DNA from: Thermococci archaeon
GTDB lineage: Archaea > Hadarchaeota > B88-G9
Direction of reading: 5' to 3'
Assembly (NCBI GenBank): GCA_003660555.1
Contig: QMUK01000072.1
Coordinates: 1-5,886 of the forward strand
DNA length: 5,886 bases
This document shows positions 1 to 4,207 of this stretch, piece after piece (position 1 is the first letter of the stretch; each line of letters opens with the position of its first letter). The notes beneath the pieces are model-generated. The model made no database searches and was not told the DNA's origin. It saw nothing but the letters and a program-made list of their open reading frames with translations. The position numbers and the translations under genes were made by a program.

Positions 1-108
1 GGTAGGCACACAAAAGAAGAGTTTGAGGAGCATAATATACTCTTTCAGGAGGATAAGAGATATATTGAGAAAATTCTTGAAAAAACAGGAGCGATTAAAA
101 ATGACTGA
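1..108 (+). CDS. 3' end of an unrecognised gene (partial)
   Basis: Frame 1 is open from the window edge to TGA at 106-108 and encodes 35 residues of a charged, helix-prone C-terminus ending in KTGAIKND. The composition (many Glu, Lys and Ile) resembles the neighbouring real proteins. The long reading frame that starts at 23 in another frame crosses this piece and then a non-coding repeat, so frame 1 is the more natural choice here. I do not recognise the family. It could be the tail of a small regulatory or toxin-antitoxin protein, given the neighbours, but that is only a guess. Confidence 0.5.
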   Translation, partial: GRHTKEEFEEHNILFQEDKRYIEKILEKTGAIKND

Positions 109-165
109 AATTCTCGGCGACGTGCGGAACTCTTCGCCACTTCGAGGCTCGCCCTTCGGGTCTGC
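109..165. other. GC-rich stretch to the left of repeat copy A, possible mobile-element remnant
   Basis: This segment is much richer in GC than the flanking genes and contains short complementary blocks (GAGGCTCGCCC next to CTTCGGG). It reads straight into repeat copy A. In one frame it encodes Ser/Gly/Arg/Pro-rich residues with a GSPFGSANR stretch, which from memory resembles the odd C-termini read through the right ends of archaeal IS605-type tnpB genes. No tnpA or tnpB coding sequence is present. It may be the scar of such an element, but the evidence is weak. Confidence 0.25.
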
Positions 166-250
166 TAACAGGGGGATACGTGGCTTCGCTATTGCTCGCC
201 TAAATTTGCTATCGCAAACTTCACATATCCCTATAACGTCAAGTGAAGTG
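166..250. repeat. 85-bp direct repeat, copy A
   Basis: Position-by-position comparison with 1032-1116 (constant offset 866) gives 78 identities in 85 without gaps. The 46 bases GTGG to ACAT are an unbroken match. Internally, TTTGCTATCGCAAA is a near palindrome, and TTCGCTATTGC and TTTGCTATCGC are degenerate direct repeats. The arms GGGATACGTGG and the complement of CACATATCCCTAT can pair into a hairpin. It lies between the end of the first gene and the promoter of mntA, and nothing in it looks like a conserved protein. Confidence 0.9.
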
Positions 251-263
251 ATCTCTACCGCCT

Positions 264-280
264 CGAAAAGATTTAAAATT
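264..280 (+). promoter_or_regulatory. BRE/TATA promoter of mntA-hepT
   Basis: CGAAAAG followed by ATTTAAAATT matches the archaeal BRE plus TATA-box pattern. With the usual distance of about 26 bases from TATA centre to start, transcription would begin near 301. That leaves a short leader of about 16 bases containing the Shine-Dalgarno site before the ATG at 317. Confidence 0.6.
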
Positions 281-286
281 AAGGAA

Positions 287-304
287 GTTAATCCTTCTAT
301 TAAC
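287..304. promoter_or_regulatory. Dyad between TATA box and start codon, candidate operator
   Basis: GTTAAT, six bases (CCTTCT), then ATTAAC form a perfect 6-6-6 inverted repeat. An overlapping dyad AAGGA-AGTTAA-TCCTT lies at 281-296. The position just downstream of the TATA box and over the predicted transcription start suits a repressor. Toxin-antitoxin operons are often autoregulated, but which protein would bind here is unknown, since MntA has no obvious DNA-binding domain. Confidence 0.4.
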
Positions 305-316
305 AGGGTGAGAAGG

Positions 317-625
317 ATGCTGACCTCAGAAGAGATATTGAGGAAAATAGAGGAAAATATAGATGAAATTAAAAGATTTGGAGTCAAAAGAATAGGTTTG
401 TTCGGGTCGTACGTGAGGGGGGAGCAGAGAGCAGAGAGTGATGTAGATATATTGGTGGAATTTGAAAAGGGAAAGGCAACCTTTGACAATTTTCTGGATC
501 TGGCAGAATATCTGGAAAAGCTTCTGGGTAAAAAAATTGATCTGCTCACAAAAGAGGGTGTAAGAAGTATAAGAATAGGACACATCCGAAAAGAAATTGA
601 GGAGAATGTAATCTATGTCTCGTAG
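317..625 (+). CDS. mntA: MntA-type minimal nucleotidyltransferase antitoxin
   Basis: The 102-residue protein is a whole minimal nucleotidyltransferase (MNT) domain. The signature GSX10DXD is exact: Gly30-Ser31, ten residues, Asp42, Asp44; a third candidate carboxylate is Asp75 in KKIDLLT. In the characterised MntA-HepT systems, MntA transfers AMP to a tyrosine of the HEPN toxin and neutralises it in the cytoplasm. I chose ATG 317 because GGTGAGAAGG sits directly before it and all conserved residues lie downstream. The same frame is open back to an ATG at 23, but that 98-codon extension runs through repeat DNA and other non-coding sequence and lacks MNT similarity. The 3' end overlaps hepT by 11 bases, implying one transcript and coupled translation. 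The gene appears intact. Confidence 0.88.
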   Translation: MLTSEEILRKIEENIDEIKRFGVKRIGLFGSYVRGEQRAESDVDILVEFEKGKATFDNFLDLAEYLEKLLGKKIDLLTKEGVRSIRIGHIRKEIEENVIYVS

Positions 626-959
626 AGGCGATAGAGAGTTCCTGCTTGATATAATTGAAGCATGTAACAGAATTATTGATTTCACGAAAGACATGTCATA
701 CGATGAATTTGCAGAAGACATAAAAACACAGGATGCGGTATTACGAAACATAGAGATAATAGGTGAGGCTGTTAAGAATATATCGGATGAACTAAAAAAC
801 AGACACAGCGAAATAGAATGGAAAAAGATTGCAGGAATGAGGGACAAACTGATACATTTCTATTTCGGAGTGAATTTGGATATAGTCTGGGACGTTGTCA
901 GAAATAAAGTTCTAGTACTGAAAGACAAGATTTCAAAGTTATTGTCAGAACTGGAGTGA
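615..959 (+). CDS. hepT: HepT-type HEPN-domain toxin (DUF86)
   Basis: The 114-residue, probably all-helical protein matches the DUF86/HepT family in length and layout. [15 protein letters not shown] (residues 46-60) is the conserved central helix. RDKLIHFYF supplies the RX4HXY motif, with Arg76, His81 and Tyr83. In the family, Arg and His form the RNase site at a dimer interface, and the Tyr is the residue AMPylated by MntA. The ATG at 615 lies inside the end of mntA, so the two are translationally coupled. No frameshift or missing catalytic residue is visible, so the pair should be functional. HEPN RNases of this class act on RNA or tRNA; the target of this one cannot be told from sequence. 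Confidence 0.88.
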   Translation: MSRRGDREFLLDIIEACNRIIDFTKDMSYDEFAEDIKTQDAVLRNIEIIGEAVKNISDELKNRHSEIEWKKIAGMRDKLIHFYFGVNLDIVWDVVRNKVLVLKDKISKLLSELE

Positions 960-989
960 AAAAGGAAATTAAAGTATGCAATGGCGGCA

Positions 990-1040
990 CTCCTGTAACC
1001 CGAAAGGATTGCTTGGGCCAACGCCTTCACTTAACAGGAG
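990..1040. repeat. Hairpin arms left of repeat copy B
   Basis: CTCCTGT at 990-996 is the exact complement of ACAGGAG at 1034-1040, with further small GC-rich stems between them (CCC at 999-1001 with GGG at 1014-1016). The right arm lies inside repeat copy B, where the same bases can instead pair with CTCCAG at 1095-1100. The two foldings exclude each other. The region does not code for any protein I recognise. Confidence 0.45.
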
Positions 1041-1116
1041 GATACGTGGCTTCGCTATTGCTCGCCTAAATTTGCTATCGCAAACTTCACATGTCTCCAG
1101 GACGTCAAGTGAAATG
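1032..1116. repeat. 85-bp direct repeat, copy B
   Basis: This is the second copy of the element at 166-250, with the same orientation and seven substitutions. Four of the differences cluster in the right arm (ATATCCCTATAAC in A, ATGTCTCCAGGAC in B), and one sits in the opposing left arm (GGGGG against GGAGG), as expected if pairing were partly conserved. It lies between the intact hepT and the remains of another mntA. A TTTAAAATT motif follows 13 to 22 bases after both copies. Confidence 0.9.
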
Positions 1117-1129
1117 CCTGCTGTCACCT

Positions 1130-1243
1130 TTAAAATTCTTTGACCTTGTTTATTTCCTCGAGGAAGAACTTGGAAGGAAGGTTGATGTGGTCACTCCCGA
1201 TGCTATAAGCTCCTACATATATAGAGGTGTGATATTCATATGA
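1130..1243 (+). pseudogene. C-terminal half of a second MntA-like nucleotidyltransferase
   Basis: The frame ending at TGA 1241-1243 encodes KFFDLVYFLEEELGRKVDVV, then a short tail TPDAISSYIYRGVIFI. This matches the second half of the MNT fold (compare [19 protein letters not shown] in the intact mntA) and keeps the third carboxylate in KVDVV. The N-terminal half with GSX10DXD is missing: upstream, the frame runs into repeat copy B with no MNT similarity. The remnant is clearly divergent from the intact upstream gene, so it is not a recent tandem duplicate. Loss of the active site makes the product non-functional as an AMP transferase. Confidence 0.75.
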
Positions 1244-1570
1244 AGTCCTCAAACAATTCTTGAAGCATATGATTGATGAATGCGAATTCATTCAGAAGTC
1301 CGTTGAAAATAAGAGTTTTGAAGTTTTTGGATGATTAAATTTTGAAAAGAGCGGTTGTAAGAAGTCTTGAGATAATTGAAGAGGCTACAAAAACATTTCT
1401 GAAAGCATTAGGAGAAATACCCAGAGATTCCTTGGCGGAGCATTGGAGGATTAAGAGATGTGCTTATACACAAATACTTTGGCGCCGATTACAGATGTAT
1501 GAAGATAGTGAAGGAAGATTGCCTAATTTGATGCCAAAATTACGCAAAATATTAGAGGTGGAAAATGAGC
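1242..1570 (+). pseudogene. Frameshifted second HepT-like HEPN toxin gene
   Basis: HepT similarity is spread over several frames in the right order. First comes VLKQFLKHMIDECEFIQKS up to about 1330. Next is a frame change and a TAA, then LKRAVVRSLEIIEEATK from 1342. After another frame change near 1445 comes GGLRDVLIHKYFGADY, which retains the RX4HXY motif. After a third change near 1517, LPNLMPKLRKILEVE forms the C-terminal helix. With at least three frame changes and one nonsense codon it cannot give an intact toxin. It follows the broken mntA in the same order as the intact pair, so this was once a complete second TA operon. The 92-residue frame at 1342-1620 is only part of it. Confidence 0.8.
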
Positions 1571-1949
1571 GGATTCAACAAATAGAATGCCCAATCCCCA
1601 GAGGATTGGGAAGTAACTAAGCTGGAGGAGGTTGCCGACGTGAAAGCAGGTCAGTCTGCTCCACAAGCTGAAGAGCATTTCAAAAATGGAAAATATCCAT
1701 TCATTAGAGTTCAGCACATTGATAACGAGGATTATCGAATTACCAATTGGGATTTAATAAACGATGCAGCTGTGAAAGATTATCACCTCAAGTTATCTAA
1801 AGGTACGATTATATTCCCTAAAAGTGGAGCAGCAGTTCATTTAGAAAAAAAGAGCGATGTTACCTTTTGATTCCTATATTGTAAGCCACTTATGTGCAAT
1901 AAACTCAAGAGGTAGTAGCTTCTTCAGAAGTTCTTATTTTATTTCCTGA
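1565..1949 (+). pseudogene. hsdS: Type I restriction specificity subunit HsdS, broken N-terminal fragment
   Basis: ATG 1565 has GAGGTGG just upstream. The frame reads MSGFNK, a TAG at 1583-1585, then SPEDWEVTKLEEVADVKAGQ, PFIRVQHI and GTIIFPKSGAAVH, the usual opening of an HsdS target-recognition domain (start of TRD, strand, then the G-x-FPKSG block). After VTF and TGA at 1868-1870 the similarity continues one frame over as DSYIVSHLCAIN, also typical, until TGA at 1947-1949. About 125 of the usual roughly 400 residues remain, with one stop and one frameshift. No hsdM or hsdR is present. HsdS would have set the DNA recognition of a type I methylase/nuclease; this copy cannot. Confidence 0.75.
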
Positions 1950-2199
1950 TAAACAAGAAAAATTAGCAAAAAAGAAAGTATGGATTTAAGCATAGTTGGG
2001 ACATAATAACGGTAGATGTTCCTGCTTTGAAAGAAAACTTGATAGGATAATAGAAAAAGAAGAATGAGAAAACGAAGCCTACAGCAGAGAAAAGAGATGC
2101 CCAAAATAGTGCATGCCTCTGCGACCCTTAGGGGGAAGAGCAAGAGGAAAGGAATAGCCTAAACGAACTGATACTGAAGTTAAAATAGAGGGTTGCCCT
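1950..2199. other. No supportable gene; degraded coding-like sequence
   Basis: About 250 bases continue the decayed zone after hsdS. Short runs such as DKQEKLAKKK just downstream of the last hsdS block may be further decayed sequence of that gene, but stops occur in every frame and I cannot assign them. A minus-strand open frame of 69 codons at 1934-2143 is low in complexity and has no recognisable motif, so I do not call it. Confidence 0.4.
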
Positions 2200-2263
2200 A
2201 GAGCAGTCTCGAGTGAACAAAAATCTGCTCTGAAAATTAGGAGATCCTACGGATTCTCTCCTA
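2200..2263 (-). terminator. Hairpins and T-tracts downstream of tRNA-Leu, candidate terminator
   Basis: TAGGAG (2238-2243) pairs with CTCCTA (2258-2263), and ATCC with GGAT inside around a TAC loop. On the minus strand this hairpin is followed by AATTTT. A second stem, AGAGCAG at 2200-2206 with CTGCTCT at 2225-2231, has a five-T run on the minus strand in its loop side. Archaeal termination depends mainly on T-tracts, so either could end the tRNA transcript. Confidence 0.4.
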
Positions 2264-2301
2264 TTGTGAATCTTCAGGAGTTAGGCTCTAGCTCACTTCT
2301 G

Positions 2302-2389
2302 TGGTGCGGGGGACGGGATTCGAACCCGCGCAGGCCTACGCCATCGGATCTTAAGTCCGACGCCTTTGGCCAGACTCGGCCACCCCCGC
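2302..2389 (-). tRNA. tRNA-Leu (anticodon UAA), CCA encoded
   Basis: On the minus strand a full class II cloverleaf can be drawn. The acceptor stem is GCGGGGG with CCCCCGC, the D-arm begins GCCGAG, the anticodon stem UCGGA/UCCGA encloses the loop CUUAAGA, the long variable arm (about 14 nt) is typical of leucine, and the T-arm is GCGGG-UUCGAAU-CCCGU. The loop gives anticodon UAA, which reads UUA. Discriminator A73 (base 2305) fits leucine. CCA is encoded at 2304-2302. No intron is present. The gene stands alone between the decayed island and the right-hand genes. Confidence 0.96.
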
Positions 2390-2575
2390 TCATCTAAAGC
2401 TCGAGGGACACTATGTTTTAGTCATGACTTTTAGCTACCCAACGTCTTAATGAGATATGATAGCAATGGCAGACGAATATGATTTCGACTCCATTCTTTT
2501 GGATTGTTTAGCTAGCACGTTTATTGAGGGAAGTTGGTTCTATGACGTCGTATAACTTTTTCATCTCATAGCTCT
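2390..2575. other. Intergenic stretch, no feature seen
   Basis: Sequence upstream of the tRNA on its strand. ACTAAAACATAG (read on the minus strand around 2413-2424) might be a weak TATA element for the tRNA, but it is not convincing. All frames are interrupted by stops and no repeat is apparent. Confidence 0.4.
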
Positions 2576-2582
2576 ATATGAC

Positions 2583-2592
2583 ATATTTAAAC
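2583..2592 (+). promoter_or_regulatory. TATA-like box (possible orphan promoter)
   Basis: ATATTTAAAC is a good archaeal TATA box, predicting transcription from about 2610-2614. No convincing gene follows closely. A 50-codon frame starts at ATG 2602, probably upstream of the predicted transcription start, and has an unnatural Ser/Arg/Thr-rich composition. A short non-coding transcript ending at the hairpin at 2675-2700 is possible. Confidence 0.3.
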
Positions 2593-2674
2593 ATTGAGAA
2601 CATGGGACCCAGCGATTTTCAGAGGAGAGTACCGGATCGACACCTCACAGAAACAGTTGAAACCACGAAAAATG

Positions 2675-2711
2675 AGCACACATCTAGTGCTTTCTGTGCT
2701 AGGTCTTTTAT
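2675..2711 (+). terminator. Hairpin followed by T-run, terminator-like
   Basis: AGCACA at 2675-2680 pairs exactly with TGTGCT at 2695-2700, and a TCTTTTAT run follows at 2704-2711. The same T-rich stretch (CTTTTATAT) could equally be a TATA box for rightward transcription, so the role is ambiguous. Confidence 0.3.
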
Positions 2712-2796
2712 ATCATCCGTTCAGCTAAGCAGTAGAAGAGGACCACAGCACTAATGGGCTTGGTGTGAGACTAGGGTAATAGGGAGAGGAGTAATG

Positions 2797-2838
2797 TTAT
2801 TAAAATGAAACGCTCATTAGATAAACAAGAGAGGGTGG
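2797..2838 (+). promoter_or_regulatory. Promoter and ribosome binding site of the exported-protein gene
   Basis: TTATTAAAAT at 2797-2806 is a TATA-like box that predicts a start near 2828. GAGAGGGTGGT at 2829-2839 is a strong GGTG-type ribosome binding site inside the short leader. It lies 12 to 13 bases before TTG 2852, rather far for the usual spacing, so the exact start codon is not settled. Confidence 0.45.
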
Positions 2839-2851
2839 TAGCATCAAAACC

Positions 2852-3577
2852 TTGTTCCTCCTCATCTTACTGCTCACTTCCATGGAGGGAGGCAAGGTCT
2901 ATCTCCTAGCTAATGAAATAGACAAGTCACTTGCAAATGATTTAATCTCAGATTTGTCTGAGAACTTTAATCTAGTTTTGCTAGGTCCTGATGACAAAAT
3001 ACCAGACGATTTCAGGATATTAGTAATCCTAGGTGGACCAGACGCTCCTGGGGTAGGAAAATACTCCTCTATTTACTTGTCGGGGGAAGAGGAAGAGGAA
3101 CTGAGGAGAGGAAATACCAAAGGTATTTATCTGAAGAGATATGAGGACAGGTTAGTCATAGTAGTGGCCGGAAGTAATAGGTACTTGACCAGAGAGGCGC
3201 ATGTGGAGAACAGAGTGGAAATAATAGAGGAGGTATCCGGAGCCTTGAGCGAGACTGTTGAATCTGAAATAGATGTGAGAGTAATCTCCCACACATCTAA
3301 TTGCTCTCAGGTCGAGGAAAAGACTAAGTGGAAGTTAATGGGGAAAAAACTCATAGTCAAGAGTTATTTTCATACTCCAACTCCATGCTACCGAGTCTCT
3401 GAGGTGAAAGCCTACCAAGAAGCTGATAAAGTAGAGATAGAAGTGTTCCTCACACCAAAAGAGGGATATTGCGTGATGTGCATAGGTGGAAATGAATTGA
3501 TATTGGAAGCTCATCCAATTGGGGAAGTGAGGGAAGTGAGTCTGAAAATACACGGGGCAATTAAACGTTCGGACTAA
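2852..3577 (+). CDS. Predicted exported protein with S-layer-like domain, unknown function
   Basis: About 241 residues if TTG 2852 starts it; ATG 2882 is an alternative but would lose the hydrophobic run LFLLILLLTS. That run looks like the core of a signal peptide with an unusually short charged start, so the protein is probably exported or membrane anchored. Residues 16-130 look alpha/beta: ILGGPDAPGV (59-68) and VIVVAGSNRYLTREA (102-116) resemble the GGP and AG-x-x-R-x-T-x-x-A blocks of archaeal S-layer proteins. Residues 140-236 look like beta strands with HTPTPCYRV (174-182) and GYCVMC (205-210); Cys151, Cys179, Cys207 and Cys210 could form disulfides or bind metal. I do not recognise the whole protein. 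It is monocistronic and converges on a decayed gene starting 12 bases later. Confidence 0.7.
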   Translation: MFLLILLLTSMEGGKVYLLANEIDKSLANDLISDLSENFNLVLLGPDDKIPDDFRILVILGGPDAPGVGKYSSIYLSGEEEEELRRGNTKGIYLKRYEDRLVIVVAGSNRYLTREAHVENRVEIIEEVSGALSETVESEIDVRVISHTSNCSQVEEKTKWKLMGKKLIVKSYFHTPTPCYRVSEVKAYQEADKVEIEVFLTPKEGYCVMCIGGNELILEAHPIGEVREVSLKIHGAIKRSD

Positions 3578-3589
3578 ATTCAACGTAGA

Positions 3590-4038
3590 TTACACGAAGA
3601 CTCTCTTGTTTAATCTGAATTCGATGAGTTCGTCCTTCCTACCTACTATGCTCCTAAGTGCATCCATTGGACTTCCAGTGAGTGTAATGGAGCCCAAACT
3701 CTAACAACCCCCACTTTCTAGGAGACTACCCGCAATCACCATTGGTCTCATTTCCTTTTCCAAACACTCTATTAATTGAGTTAAATCCACCCAATAAACG
3801 ATAGTAATTCCTCTTTTAGACACTACTATCAGGGATTGCTCCTTATTGACTCTCCTAGTTCTCCAGTTGTGTATATTCCATCAATATCTCCATTCTCTCT
3901 TGGAGCCCCTATTACGCAAGCTACCCACACTCTTCAGTAACGGGTTAAGTCTTCGATCGTCGTAAACTGAGCTACTCTCATCCCTTCAATTTCTGGTCGA
4001 GCAATATTGACACCTCTAACTACTGAAGGATTTTCCTC
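3590..4038 (-). pseudogene. Decayed unrecognised gene
   Basis: Read on the minus strand, natural-looking protein sequence lies in two frames. Upstream: NIARPEIEGMRVAQFTTIED, TGA at 3934-3936, then RVWVACVIGAPRENGDIDGI and YTTGELGE. After a frame change around 3850-3870: SLIVVSKRGITIVYW, LIECLEKEMRPMVIAGSLLE, TAG at 3701-3703, and in the same frame SITLTGSPMDALRSIVGRKD, ending ELIEFRLNKRVFV with TAA at 3590-3592. Two stops plus a frameshift make it a pseudogene of perhaps 150 residues. I do not recognise the family; LIVVSKRGITIVY faintly recalls roadblock-type domains. It lies downstream of the acyl-CoA dehydrogenase on the same strand, so it may once have shared its transcript. Confidence 0.6.
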
Positions 4039-4187
4039 TCAGAGAAGTGTCTCTCCCAAAATTCAGGAGAAGGAAAACATGGAAGTGTTTATTCTCGAAT
4101 TGAACTGGATGACATACAGAACTCAGCCGAAAAAGGACTGACGCAAGGCAGTATTCCAAACAAACCCAAAATTAGAAGAGTGAGAGG
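4039..4187. other. Short spacer with a 20-codon frame, no firm gene
   Basis: A small plus-strand frame, ATG 4079 to TGA 4139-4141, encodes MEVFILELNWMTYRTQPKKD and is preceded by AGGAGAAGG at good spacing. It may be chance or a relic, as no promoter is obvious and the surrounding sequence reads as eroded minus-strand DNA. Confidence 0.2.
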
Positions 4188-4207
4188 AAGAAACCAAAAA
4201 AGAAATG
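4188..4207 (-). terminator. T-rich tract after acyl-CoA dehydrogenase gene
   Basis: Right after the stop codon the minus strand reads GTGACATTTCTTTTTTGG. A run of six T preceded by three more is the usual archaeal transcription stop, so the dehydrogenase gene probably ends its transcript here. Confidence 0.5.

Noticed and set aside
326-847. 173-codon open frame on the minus strand across mntA and hepT
   Set aside because: Composition is Phe/Ser/Ile rich with no motif; both plus-strand genes carry exact active-site signatures.
166-1116. CRISPR array
   Set aside because: There are only two copies of an 85-bp unit, 866 bp apart, with genes between them, not short regular repeats and spacers.
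317-1570. The two mntA-hepT pairs as a recent tandem duplication
   Set aside because: Only the 85-bp elements are nearly identical; the protein remnants are too divergent from the intact pair.
1523-1717. 64-codon minus-strand frame
   Set aside because: It is opposite the hepT and hsdS remnants and shows no natural protein features.
2602-2754. 50-codon ORF MGPSDFQRRV...
   Set aside because: Ser/Arg/Thr-rich composition unlike neighbours, no ribosome binding site, and the ATG lies upstream of the predicted transcription start.
3522-3540. Short tandem repeat GGGAAGTGA twice
   Set aside because: It encodes the GEVREVS stretch inside the gene and is too short to be meaningful.
3335-3583. 82-codon minus-strand frame
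   Set aside because: It is antisense to the conserved C-terminal part of the exported-protein gene, with odd His/Phe/Trp-rich composition.
1583-3703. In-frame TAG codons at 1583-1585 and 3701-3703 as possible pyrrolysine or readthrough sites
   Set aside because: Both broken genes also contain other stops and frameshifts, so decay explains them; no pylT or pylS is in the window.
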